Shown here: in pieces, positions 1 through 8,411 of the stretch
Layout of the letters: each line of letters begins with the position of its first letter
Position numbering within the stretch: the first letter of the stretch is position 1
NCBI GenBank assembly: GCA_017535865.1
Contig: JAFXTM010000001.1
Coordinates: 99,312-163,311, forward strand
Length of the DNA stretch: 64,000 nt
Origin: Oscillospiraceae bacterium
Lineage (GTDB): Bacteria > Bacillota > Clostridia > Oscillospirales > Oscillospiraceae
Direction: 5' to 3'
The notes under the pieces: generated by a model
What the model was told of the DNA's origin: nothing
Database searches by the model: none
The model's input: only the letters and a program-made list of their open reading frames with translations
Program-made: the position numbers and the translations under genes

Positions 1-540
1 GCCGCCGCAGGCCGCGATGATCGGGCTGGCGAGATACTCCTTCAGGTTTTTGAGGGAGATGCCGCCCGTCGGCATGACCTTGAACATCGGGAACGGCCCG
101 GAGAGAGCCTTGATCTTGGCGAGGCCGCCGCTCTGCTCGGCCGGGAAGAACTTGATGACTTCGAGGCCGAATTTCAGCGCCTGGTGATACTCGCTCGCGG
201 TGGTGCAGCCCGGATAGATGGGGACGCCCTTTTCCTGGGCATAGGCCACGAGCTCGGGATCGAAGCCGGGGCTCACGATGAAGTCGCCGCCCGCCGCGAT
301 CACCGCGTCGATCTGGGCGGTGTTGGTCACGGTGCCCGCGCCGACCAGCATGTCCGGGCATGCTTCTTTCATCAGACGGATGGCGGTGTCCGCGCCCGCG
401 GCGCGGAAAGTGATCTCCGCCACGGGCACGCCGCCCGCGCAGAGAGCCTTGCCAAGCGCGGCCGCGTCGCGCTCGGGATGGTTGAGCTTGATGACCGGCA
501 CCACGCCGATCGCGGAAATACGCTTGTTCATTTCAGTCAT
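1..540 (-). CDS. eda: KDPG/KHG aldolase (3' end outside window)
   Basis: Class I aldolase that splits 2-keto-3-deoxy-6-phosphogluconate into pyruvate and glyceraldehyde-3-phosphate, the last step of hexuronate breakdown, in the cytoplasm. The 180 visible codons start with MTEMNKRISAIGVVPVIK. They include the general-base glutamate (E42 in VAEITFR), the PGCTTASE phosphate/substrate loop and the Schiff-base lysine K130 in KFFPAE, followed by PTGGI. The family is about 205-215 aa, so only the last C-terminal segment is missing. The ATG lies 3 bp downstream of the uxuB stop, so it is the distal gene of the uronate operon. Identity is clear; the exact substrate split (KDPG versus KHG) cannot be read from sequence. 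Confidence 0.93.
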   Translation of the reverse strand, partial: MTEMNKRISAIGVVPVIKLNHPERDAAALGKALCAGGVPVAEITFRAAGADTAIRLMKEACPDMLVGAGTVTNTAQIDAVIAAGGDFIVSPGFDPELVAYAQEKGVPIYPGCTTASEYHQALKFGLEVIKFFPAEQSGGLAKIKALSGPFPMFKVMPTGGISLKNLKEYLASPIIAACGG

Positions 541-543
541 GGT

Positions 544-2100
544 TCATTCCTCCGTCACAGCTTTGTGCAGCGTCGCGCGGACGGCGCCGGGGCCGGCGGT
601 CAGCGCGGTAAAGTAAGCGCAGACCTTGTCCGCCAGACCCGCCTCGATAAGATCGACGCCGAAGATCGTCTTGCTGCGCAGCAGGCCCTCGAGCTTCGCG
701 CAATCGGGTTTTTCGCCGAGCTTCATGTCCCTGACGTAGCTCTGCGCGGTCTCCAGCAGCGGATCCGGGCTCGGCTCAAAGGGCTTCCCCTCGTCGTCCA
801 CGGCCATGAGGTAGCGCAGCCAGCCGGCGTGTACCAGCGGGATCAGCTTGAGGTCCTTCACGTCCAGTGTGTCGGACGCCAGATAGGCCTTGATCGTCTC
901 GCCGAAGCGGATCGGCAGCTTCTGCGAGGTGTCGGTGGCGATGCGCTGCGGCGTGTCCGGCATGAAGGGGTTGGGGATGCGGACCTTCACGACCGTGTCG
1001 ATGAAGTCCTGCGGCTTGATGATGCCGGGATCGGTCACGACGGGCAGGCCCTCTTTGTAGCCGATGGTCTCCACGAGCTTTCTGAGATCCTCGTCCTGCA
1101 TTTCCGCGGAGATCTTTTCAAAGCCCAGCAGACAGCCGTAGACGGCGAGCGCCGTGTGCAGGGGGTTGAGGCAGGTGCAGACCTTCATGCGCTCGACCTT
1201 GTCCACGGTCGCGCGCGCGGTGAAGAAGAAGCCGGCCGTTTCGCGCGGCGGGCGGCCGGTCGGGAAGTCGTCCTCGAGCACCAGATACTCGCTCTCCTCG
1301 GCGTTGACGTAGGGCGCCTTGACCGTGCCGCGGGCATTGCGCACCGGGGCGAAGCCCTCGAGCCCGTCCGCCTCGAGCATCGCGCCGATCGTGAGATCGG
1401 GGCTCGGGGTGATCTTGTCGATCATCGTCCAGGGGAAGGAGACCTTTTTGCCGTCCTCGACGTAGGCCTTGAAGCCCTCGTCGCCCCAGGCCTCGGCAAA
1501 GGCGGCCATGGCGGCTTTCAGCTTGTCGCCGTTGTGCGAGCAGTTGTCGGTGCTGACCATGGCGATCGGATAAGCGCCGGCCCGATAGCGCTCGAGCAGG
1601 AGCGCCGCGACCTTGCCCATATAGCTCTTGGCTTCCTCCGGCCCGACCGTCAGATCGGCCTTCACGTCCTCGGCTGCGAGACTGTAACCTTTCTCGGTGA
1701 TGGTGAAGGTGGCGAGCTGCAGCGAGGGATTGCGGAAGATCTCCTTCATCCGCTCCTCGCCCCCGTAGAGATAGCAGGTCTCCGCCAGCGCGCCGAGGAT
1801 GTTCTTCTCCACGCTGCCGTCGGCCTTGAGCGTCACGACGACCGCCAGATCGTCGAAGGTCTCGCCGCCGCGGTTCATGCGCTCGACGGCGATGATGCCC
1901 TTGTCCAGCACGCCCTCGTTCAGCAGCCGCTCGGCGGCCATGCCGTGCAGAGCCTTGAAGATGTTGCCCGCGCCGAAGTGCAGCCAGGTCGGGTCGGCCT
2001 TCGTCCGCTCGACCATGGCCTCGCGGTCATACGCCGGCAGGCGGTAGCCCTTTGCTTCCCACTCGGCCCGGTTTCTCAGCGTCTCGTTGTTCAGTACCAT
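544..2100 (-). CDS. uxuB: D-mannonate oxidoreductase / fructuronate reductase (mannitol dehydrogenase family)
   Basis: NAD-dependent reduction of D-fructuronate to D-mannonate in the cytoplasm. The 518-aa protein has the family's N-terminal LHFGAGN(I) nucleotide-binding segment near residue 40, the STDNCSHNGDKL segment (around residues 180-195) and the C-terminal helical half with CLNPLHTALAVYG. Length fits polyol/mannonate dehydrogenases. It has its own GGGAG ribosome site and lies between uxuA and the aldolase, which favours fructuronate reductase over mannitol dehydrogenase. A 58-bp palindromic repeat separates it from uxuA, so it may also be differentially expressed. Confidence 0.88.
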   Translation of the reverse strand: MVLNNETLRNRAEWEAKGYRLPAYDREAMVERTKADPTWLHFGAGNIFKALHGMAAERLLNEGVLDKGIIAVERMNRGGETFDDLAVVVTLKADGSVEKNILGALAETCYLYGGEERMKEIFRNPSLQLATFTITEKGYSLAAEDVKADLTVGPEEAKSYMGKVAALLLERYRAGAYPIAMVSTDNCSHNGDKLKAAMAAFAEAWGDEGFKAYVEDGKKVSFPWTMIDKITPSPDLTIGAMLEADGLEGFAPVRNARGTVKAPYVNAEESEYLVLEDDFPTGRPPRETAGFFFTARATVDKVERMKVCTCLNPLHTALAVYGCLLGFEKISAEMQDEDLRKLVETIGYKEGLPVVTDPGIIKPQDFIDTVVKVRIPNPFMPDTPQRIATDTSQKLPIRFGETIKAYLASDTLDVKDLKLIPLVHAGWLRYLMAVDDEGKPFEPSPDPLLETAQSYVRDMKLGEKPDCAKLEGLLRSKTIFGVDLIEAGLADKVCAYFTALTAGPGAVRATLHKAVTEE

Positions 2101-2120
2101 TTTTCTTATTCTCCCCTCGT

Positions 2121-2178
2121 TGTAGGGGCGGATATCATCCGCCCGATCGTTGACGGGCGGCAGGTTGCCGCCCCTACG
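2121..2178. repeat. REP-like double-hairpin palindromic element
   Basis: The outer arms GTAGGGGCGG (2122-2131) and CCGCCCCTAC (2168-2177) are perfectly complementary. Inside are two small GC hairpins, GGCGG/CCGCC around ATATCAT and GGCGG/CCGCC around CAGGTTG, and the inner arms CCGCCCG (2139-2145) and CGGGCGG (2154-2160) can also pair. Such GTAGGGGCGG-bounded palindromes resemble intergenic REP-type repeats of Oscillospirales, a similarity recalled rather than searched. It sits in the only sizeable gap between uxuA and uxuB. Confidence 0.7.
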
Positions 2179-2186
2179 ATGTCGGT

Positions 2187-3272
2187 TCAGGCTTTTTCCT
2201 TGTCCATGAGATCCCAGGCGCCCAGCATGTACATGATGCCCAGGGCGCGGTCGTACAGGCCGTAGCCGGGGCGGACGTTGCCCGGCTTTTCGTCCCAGAG
2301 GTGCCGGCCGTGGTCGGGACGGATATAGCCCTCGAAGCCGCCGTCGTGATAGGCGCGCAGGATGTCGAGGATGCCGGTCTCGCCGTCGCAGTCGCGGTGG
2401 CTGGCCTCGGAGAAGTCGCCGTTCGGGAAGTGCTTGACGTTGCGGATATGCGCGAAGGCGATGCGGTCGACGTGCTTCCGGACGATCTCGGCCACGTTGT
2501 TGGCGGGGTTGGCGTTCAGCGAGCCGGAGCAGAGCGTCAGGCAGTTGTACGGATCGTCCACCATTTTGAGGAAGCGGTCGATGCTCTCCTCATCCACCAG
2601 CAGCCGGGGCAGACCGAAGATGTCCCAGGGGGGATCGTCCATGTGGACCGCCATCTTGATGCCGGTCTCGCGGCACACGGGCATGAGCTTTTCGAGGAAG
2701 TACCGGAAGTTGGCCCAGAGCTTCTCCTTGGTCACGTCCTTGTAGGCCTCAAAGAGCTCGTCGAGCTTCGCCATACGCTCGGGCTCCCAGCCCGGGAAGG
2801 TCATATGGTACTTCTCGGTCAGGCCCATGACGTAGTCGGCCATCTCCTTCGGGTCGTCCTGGATCATGTCCTTCTGGTAGAACAGCGCTGTGGAGCCGTC
2901 GCCGACGGGATGGAACATGTCCGAGCGCGTCCAGTCGAAGATCGGCATGAAGTTGTAGCAGATGACCTTCACGCCGAAGGGCGCGAGGTTGCGGATGGTC
3001 TGGATATAGTTTTCGATGTACCCGTCGCGGCTCGGCAGGCCGATCTTGATGTCGTCGTGCACGTTCACGCTTTCCACCACGTCGGCGTTGAAGCCCGCGG
3101 CCCGGATCTCCTCCACCACGGGGGCGATCTCCTCCGGCTGCCAGACTTCGCCCGGCATTTTGCCGTGCAGCGCCCAGACGATGGTGCTCACGCCGGGGAT
3201 CTGCCGGATATCGCTGAGCTTGATCTTATCGTTGCCTTCGCCGTACCAGCGAAAACCCATTTGCATTGGCAT
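2187..3272 (-). CDS. uxuA: Mannonate dehydratase
   Basis: Dehydrates D-mannonate to 2-keto-3-deoxygluconate, a metal-dependent TIM-barrel enzyme. The 361-aa protein opens with MGFRWYGEGNDKIKLSDIRQ, matching the family's N-terminal FRWYG...V/ISL start. It carries the metal-site segments MAVHMDDPPWDIFGLPR, CLTLCSGSLNANPANN, HIRNVKHF and IRPDHGRHLW. Length matches family norms. An AGGAGG site lies 8 nt before the chosen ATG; an in-frame ATG two codons later is an alternative start. It is located 18 bp downstream of the first GH31 gene, in the same operon. Confidence 0.96.
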   Translation of the reverse strand: MPMQMGFRWYGEGNDKIKLSDIRQIPGVSTIVWALHGKMPGEVWQPEEIAPVVEEIRAAGFNADVVESVNVHDDIKIGLPSRDGYIENYIQTIRNLAPFGVKVICYNFMPIFDWTRSDMFHPVGDGSTALFYQKDMIQDDPKEMADYVMGLTEKYHMTFPGWEPERMAKLDELFEAYKDVTKEKLWANFRYFLEKLMPVCRETGIKMAVHMDDPPWDIFGLPRLLVDEESIDRFLKMVDDPYNCLTLCSGSLNANPANNVAEIVRKHVDRIAFAHIRNVKHFPNGDFSEASHRDCDGETGILDILRAYHDGGFEGYIRPDHGRHLWDEKPGNVRPGYGLYDRALGIMYMLGAWDLMDKEKA

Positions 3273-3290
3273 ACGGTGATCCTCCTTTTT

Positions 3291-5801
3291 TTATTCGTCG
3301 TCCATGCCGATGAGGTCGAACTTTTCCGTCGAGACGACGATGTCGAAGCGGTCCTTCTTCGGCTTGGGGCATTTTACCAGGATGCTCCGGTCGGAGAGCT
3401 CGTAATACCAGCCTGCCTCGCTCTCCTCCCAGTTGTCCCGCACGAGGAAGCGCGGGATCGCTTCGCCGTCCACACTGACCCAGAACGCGCCTTTTTTCTT
3501 GCTGACGAGGCGGAGTGTCAGGCGCTCGATCGTGTCGGGGTAGCCGCCCTTCTTCTCAAAGCGGATGCGCGTGCGCTCGCCCGCCGTGACGGTGATCTCG
3601 GTCTCGGCGTAAACGCCTTTCTTATAGTCCTCGCTGTGGCCGTCGTCGTCGTAGTAGACGAAGCGGCTGTCGCCCTCGGCGGCAACGAGCAGGTCGAGCT
3701 GCCGGACCTTGTCACGCAGGATGCGCTTGACGTCCTCGCTCGTACAGAAGACGGCGCTGCCGCGCAGGAACATCGGGATGCTGCCGAGCCCGACCGGCAC
3801 TTCGATCGTCTGCCCGCCCTCGTACGCGCGCAGCCTGTCGTTCATGTCGTACCAGACCGTACCCTTCGGGAGGTACACGCGCCTTGTCGCCGCGCCCTTC
3901 TCCACCACGTTCGCCACCAGCACCGCGGGACCGTACATAAAGCAGAGGTTCTCGTCCGTATAGCAGGCGGGATCGTCCGGAAACTCGAGGAAGAGCGGGC
4001 GCATGACGGGCAGGCCGTCCACGCTCGCCTCACGCATCAGCGAGTAGAGATAGGGCAGCATCCGGTAGCGCAGGGCATAGGCCTCGCGCACATAGGGCAG
4101 GTGCTCGGCATACATCCAGGGCTGGGTCACGGTGTTGTCGGAGTTGGCGGAGTTGATGGTGAAGCGGGGCTGGAACACGCCGCTCTGGATCCAGCGCAGC
4201 AGCAGCTCGCCCTCGGGCGCGCCGCCGGCGAAGCCGCCGATGTCGCAGCCCATGTTGGCGCAGCCGGACAGACCCATCCCCAGGATGGTGGCAAGGTTGA
4301 ACTTCACCGTGCGCCAGTCGGTCAGGTTGTCGCCGCCCCAGACCTGGGCGTAGCGCTGGATGCCCGCGAAGCCCGCGCGGTTGATGACGTAGGGCCGCTC
4401 GTTGGGGTAGACGTCGGCGATCGCCTGCACGGCGGTGTAGGCCATCATGTTGGAGTGGATGATCTTCAGATCCTCCATGGTCCCCTTCGCGCCCTCGTAG
4501 TCGCACTGGGAGAGCCGGTCCTCGATGCCGTCGATCTCGCAGTTGTCGTTCCAGACGGTCCTGGTGCCCTTCTTGAGGATGTTCTCCTCGAGCAGATGCT
4601 TCCAGGCCTCGCGCCCTGCGGGCCCCGTGAAGTCGATGAAGCGGCCCTCGCCGCCCCACCAGCGGCCCGTCGCGTCGGCCTTGCCGTCCGGGGTCTTGAT
4701 GAAAGCGTCCCGCTCCTCGTAGTACCGCGCGTAGGGGTGGTTCTTCAGCACGCCGGGCTTGAGGTTGCAGATGACGTTGATGCCCATGGCGTTCATCTTC
4801 TCGAAGAAGCCCTCGGGGTCCGGGAAGCGCCTGCGGTTCCAGTTGAAGGTGTAGCGCAGGTTGTCCTCCTCGCCGGAGGAATAGCCGGAGGCCAGCCAGA
4901 AGTTGTCGATCCAGATCTGCTCCTGCAGGTGTTTCTCGACGACCTTGTAGATCTCCCGGTCGCAGTCCTTTTCGAGCTCCGCGTAATACATGGTGGACAT
5001 GCAGTAGCCCAGGGACTGTTTGGTGGGCAGGATCGTCCGGCCGGTCAGCCAGGTGTAGCGGGAGATCACGTCCTTCATGGAGGGGCCGTTTATAAGGAAC
5101 AGGTCGATGTCACCGCCGTCGGTCTGGTAATAGCAGTAGCGCTCCCAGTAGCCGGAGATCTCCTGCCCCAGATCAAAGACGCAGTCGTAGGAGTTGTGGT
5201 AGAACAGGCCCAGCGCGCGGCGGTCCTCCTCGTTGACGCGGATATAAAAGGGAATGTGCTTGTACATGGGATCGCCCGTCTCGGGATCGTGGCCGATGGC
5301 GTCCTTCGGGCTCATGCGCAGCCGGCGGAATTTTTTGTCCAGATGCCCGGTCTTCTCGCCGAAGCCGTAGAAGTGGTCCTTCTCGCGGTCCATGCAGGAA
5401 TAGTGGCTGAGACGGCTAAGGTGGTCCTTCTCGAAGGCGCGCTCGGGGAGGTCGCGGTAGAGGCTGCGCCCCTGCCTGTCCAGAAGCGCGAAGGAGAAGG
5501 GCTCCTTGCGCAGCCGCAGCTCCAGCGTCGCGGTCTCAAAGTGCAGGAACTTCTCGTCCTCCTCACAGGCGACGTCCAGCGCCTTGATCCGCCGCCTCTC
5601 CCCCTCAAAGAGGGGGTCGAGGCGGTCGGCCCAGGCAGTGGTGACCAGGGTATAGGAGGCCTCGTCGAATCTCCGGTCAAAATTGACGCGGACGCGGATC
5701 ACATCGTCCGAGAGAAACACGAGCAGAACGTCGGCGGTATCCGCGTGCAGCAGCCAGCCGTTTTCCGTTTTCTCCCGGGATTCATAGCGTTTTACGAGCA
5801 T
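3291..5801 (-). CDS. GH31 alpha-glycosidase, paralogue 1
   Basis: 836-aa glycoside hydrolase of family 31 (retaining alpha-glucosidase/alpha-xylosidase clan) without signal peptide, so intracellular. An N-terminal galactose-mutarotase-like beta-domain is followed by the catalytic barrel and C-terminal beta-domains. The nucleophile is predicted as D419 in VWNDNCEID and the acid/base as D491 in WGGDNLTDW, a spacing normal for the family. FYGFGEKTG, IPFYIRVN and FQPRFTINS are family blocks. It is homologous along its whole length to the next gene upstream, 12 bp away, so the pair arose by duplication. The uronate operon context suggests it trims an imported alpha-linked oligosaccharide; the real substrate is unknown. 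Confidence 0.92.
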   Translation of the reverse strand: MLVKRYESREKTENGWLLHADTADVLLVFLSDDVIRVRVNFDRRFDEASYTLVTTAWADRLDPLFEGERRRIKALDVACEEDEKFLHFETATLELRLRKEPFSFALLDRQGRSLYRDLPERAFEKDHLSRLSHYSCMDREKDHFYGFGEKTGHLDKKFRRLRMSPKDAIGHDPETGDPMYKHIPFYIRVNEEDRRALGLFYHNSYDCVFDLGQEISGYWERYCYYQTDGGDIDLFLINGPSMKDVISRYTWLTGRTILPTKQSLGYCMSTMYYAELEKDCDREIYKVVEKHLQEQIWIDNFWLASGYSSGEEDNLRYTFNWNRRRFPDPEGFFEKMNAMGINVICNLKPGVLKNHPYARYYEERDAFIKTPDGKADATGRWWGGEGRFIDFTGPAGREAWKHLLEENILKKGTRTVWNDNCEIDGIEDRLSQCDYEGAKGTMEDLKIIHSNMMAYTAVQAIADVYPNERPYVINRAGFAGIQRYAQVWGGDNLTDWRTVKFNLATILGMGLSGCANMGCDIGGFAGGAPEGELLLRWIQSGVFQPRFTINSANSDNTVTQPWMYAEHLPYVREAYALRYRMLPYLYSLMREASVDGLPVMRPLFLEFPDDPACYTDENLCFMYGPAVLVANVVEKGAATRRVYLPKGTVWYDMNDRLRAYEGGQTIEVPVGLGSIPMFLRGSAVFCTSEDVKRILRDKVRQLDLLVAAEGDSRFVYYDDDGHSEDYKKGVYAETEITVTAGERTRIRFEKKGGYPDTIERLTLRLVSKKKGAFWVSVDGEAIPRFLVRDNWEESEAGWYYELSDRSILVKCPKPKKDRFDIVVSTEKFDLIGMDDE

Positions 5802-5812
5802 GGCGGTCTCCT

Positions 5813-8308
5813 TTACATGCCGATCAGGTCAAAGTCCTCAAAGCTGACGGTGAGCGTGACGTTTTCCTTCGGGTTGGGGTACTTGACGAGTACGGCCTTC
5901 TTCGACTGGCTGTAATACCAGCCCTTTTCGGCCGCCTCGAACTTGCGGCGGTTGAGGAAGTGCTCGAGCTTCTCCTCGCCCAGCGCCACCCAGAAGGGGC
6001 TGCGGTCCTTGCGGATCATCTCGACCAGGACCGTCTCCACGAAGTCCGTGTACGCGCCCTCGGCCTTGAAGTCCACCTTGACGACGCTCGTGCCGTGCAT
6101 GGCGATCTCGGTCTTGCGGAAGACGCCCCTGCGGAAGTCGTTCGTGACGCCGTCGTCGTCGTAGAGCGTGTAGCGGCGCTCGCCGCCCGGCGCGAGGATC
6201 AGGTGCAGCGCGGTCATGTGGTCGCGCTCCATGCTCATGAGCTGGTTGTCCGCCATCGGCAGGATCGCGCCCTCGCGGATGAACATCGGAATGCTCGCCA
6301 TGTCCACCGGCACCTCGATGGTCTGGCCGCCCTCGTAGCAGCGGAACTTGTCGTTCCAGTCGTACCACTTGCAGCCGGCGGGGAGATAGACCTTCCGGGT
6401 CTTCGCGCCCGGCTCGATGACGTTGGCCACCAGCAGGTCGCGGCCGTACAGGAACTCGAAGCTCTCGTCCCAGACCTTCGGGTCGTCCTGGAACTCATAG
6501 ACCAGCGCGCGCATGATCGGCGCGCCGGTCCGGCTCGCCTCGTACTCGGCGGAGTAGAGATAGGGCGTCAGCCGGTAGCGCAGGAGGATCGCGTCGCGGA
6601 TCAGCGGCGCGGAATCGCGGAACATCCAGGGCTCGGTGACGGTGTTGTCGTTCGAGGCGGAGTGGATGGAGAAGCGGGGCTGGAAGACGCCGTTCTGCAC
6701 CCAGCGGACGAAGAGCTCCTCATCGGGCGCGGGGCCTGCGAAGCCGCCGATGTCGGCGCCCTCGTTGGGCTGGCCGGAAAGGCCCATGCCGGTGATGATG
6801 GGGATGTTGTACTGCAGCGAGGTCCAGCTCGTGTAGTTGTCGCCGCACCAGGTCTGGGCGTACTTCTGGATGCCGGAGCTGCCGCTGCGGCAGACGACGT
6901 AGGGCCGCGCGTCTGCGTTGTGCTCCTCGACGGCCTCGTTGCCCAGCTTGCACATGATCGTGCACATGATGGGCTTGAGCTGGCCGATCGTACCGCCCTT
7001 GCCGTCGAAGTCCACCTTCGCGTCCTTGTCCAGCAGGCTGTCATACTCGCAGTTGTCGTCCCAGACGGAATCGGTGCCGACGTCGATGACGTTTTCAATG
7101 AGATAATCCTTCCACGCGCGGCGGGCAGATGGCTTGGTGTAGTCCCAGAAGGCGCCGGGACCGCCCCACCAGTTGCCGACGGCGCAGCGGGAGGGATCCT
7201 TGCTGTCCTTGACGAAGACGTCCTTCGCGTTGAACTCGTCGAACCAGGGGTGGCAGAGCAGGATGCCCGGCTTGACATTGGGCACGTTCTGCGCGCCTTT
7301 TTCGTTCATCGCCGCGAAATAGGCGCGGGGATCCTTGAAGCGCTCGGTGTTCCAGGTGAAGACGCAGCGCTTGTTGTTCCAGCTCGTATAGCCGGAGGAG
7401 AGATGGAAGCCGTCGATTGGGAAGCCCTCCTCCTTGATCGTGTCGATGAAGCCGAGCACGGCCTCGTCGCTGTCCTTTTCGAGCTCGGGGTAGTACATGC
7501 TCGAGCCCTGATAGCCCAGCGCGCGCTTCGGAAGCAGCGCCGGCCGGCCGGTCAGCAGCGTGTAGTTGTCGACCACACGTTTGAGCGTATTGCCGCCGAG
7601 CAGGAAGAGGTCGACGTCGCCGCCGTCGGCCTGCCAGTAGGTGTAGCGCGGCCAGTAGTTCGACTTCTCGCGGCCCATGTTGAACACGGACTCGTAGAAG
7701 TTGTGATAGAAGACGCCCACGGCCTTCTTCGTGTCGCGGTCCAGCCGGATGTAGAAGGGGATATGCTTGTAGAGCGTATCCATTTTGGTCGCGTCATAGC
7801 CCATGGCGTCGGTCGCGCGTTCACGCAGGAACTCCTTGTTCTTGTTGAGCGCGCCGGTCTTCTCGCCGAAGCCGTAGAAGCAGTCCTCCTCCTTCATGCG
7901 GCTGTAGGCCGTCACGCGGCGGTTAGCGTCGAGCGTGAAAGGGCAGCCCGCGAGCGTGCTGTAGAGCTCGGTCCCCTCCGCGTCAAAGAGGCGCAGGCAG
8001 AGCGGATCGCGGTCGATCTCGAGCCGGAGCGCGGCCGAGGCGAACACGAGGGTCTTTTCCCCCTCCTCCAGCGCCGGGACGACCGGCTCCACCCGGGTAC
8101 GCTCGCCTTCGAAGAGCGGATCGAGGCGGTCTTCCCAGGCGGTGGTGGCGAGGACATAGCTCTCCTCGGCGAGCTCTTTATCAAAGGAGACGCGCACGCG
8201 CGCGATCTCGTCGGTCACAAAGCAGAGCTTGATATCGGCGGCGTCGGTGTGGAGCAGATACGCGCCGTCGAGACGTTCCAGCCCGGTGAGTTTGGTACAG
8301 ATTTCCAT
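5813..8308 (-). CDS. GH31 alpha-glycosidase, paralogue 2
   Basis: 831-aa cytoplasmic GH31 enzyme, full-length paralogue of the neighbouring gene: both begin with a YLLHTDAADI / WLLHADTADV block and share FYGFGEKTG, IPFYIR and the C-terminal FDLIGMD-type ending. The predicted nucleophile is D418 in WDDNCEYD and the acid/base D490 in WCGDNYTSW. Substitutions around the nucleophile (WDDNCEYDSLLD versus WNDNCEIDGIED) suggest different substrates for the two copies. It follows dctM after a 103-bp gap holding a hairpin. Whether it is a glucosidase, xylosidase or acts on an alpha-glucuronide cannot be decided from sequence. Confidence 0.92.
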   Translation of the reverse strand: MEICTKLTGLERLDGAYLLHTDAADIKLCFVTDEIARVRVSFDKELAEESYVLATTAWEDRLDPLFEGERTRVEPVVPALEEGEKTLVFASAALRLEIDRDPLCLRLFDAEGTELYSTLAGCPFTLDANRRVTAYSRMKEEDCFYGFGEKTGALNKNKEFLRERATDAMGYDATKMDTLYKHIPFYIRLDRDTKKAVGVFYHNFYESVFNMGREKSNYWPRYTYWQADGGDVDLFLLGGNTLKRVVDNYTLLTGRPALLPKRALGYQGSSMYYPELEKDSDEAVLGFIDTIKEEGFPIDGFHLSSGYTSWNNKRCVFTWNTERFKDPRAYFAAMNEKGAQNVPNVKPGILLCHPWFDEFNAKDVFVKDSKDPSRCAVGNWWGGPGAFWDYTKPSARRAWKDYLIENVIDVGTDSVWDDNCEYDSLLDKDAKVDFDGKGGTIGQLKPIMCTIMCKLGNEAVEEHNADARPYVVCRSGSSGIQKYAQTWCGDNYTSWTSLQYNIPIITGMGLSGQPNEGADIGGFAGPAPDEELFVRWVQNGVFQPRFSIHSASNDNTVTEPWMFRDSAPLIRDAILLRYRLTPYLYSAEYEASRTGAPIMRALVYEFQDDPKVWDESFEFLYGRDLLVANVIEPGAKTRKVYLPAGCKWYDWNDKFRCYEGGQTIEVPVDMASIPMFIREGAILPMADNQLMSMERDHMTALHLILAPGGERRYTLYDDDGVTNDFRRGVFRKTEIAMHGTSVVKVDFKAEGAYTDFVETVLVEMIRKDRSPFWVALGEEKLEHFLNRRKFEAAEKGWYYSQSKKAVLVKYPNPKENVTLTVSFEDFDLIGM

Positions 8309-8345
8309 ATACGGTTCCTCCTGAAACGAAGATCATGGAAAAAAA

Positions 8346-8396
8346 CGGCGGTCCGCCGCTCTCCCGCGCGGAGCGTGGGCAGGTGGAGGACCGCCG
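8346..8396 (-). other. Hairpin between transporter and enzyme genes
   Basis: The arms CGGCGGTCC (8346-8354) and GGACCGCCG (8388-8396) pair perfectly, with an inner CGCTC/GAGCG stem. No U-run follows on the transcribed strand, so it looks like an RNA-stability or processing element separating dctM from the GH31 genes rather than a full terminator. Confidence 0.55.
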
Positions 8397-8411
8397 GTAA
8401 CGATGCCGGGA

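Noticed and set aside
2301-5915. Very long open frame (1204 codons) opposite uxuA and the first GH31 gene, and similar long frames opposite the second GH31, nrfA-adjacent and flavoprotein genes
   Set aside because: Composition is Val/Ala/Gly/Arg/His-rich with no recognisable motifs and no ribosome site; these are antisense frames produced by GC-rich codon bias of the real genes.
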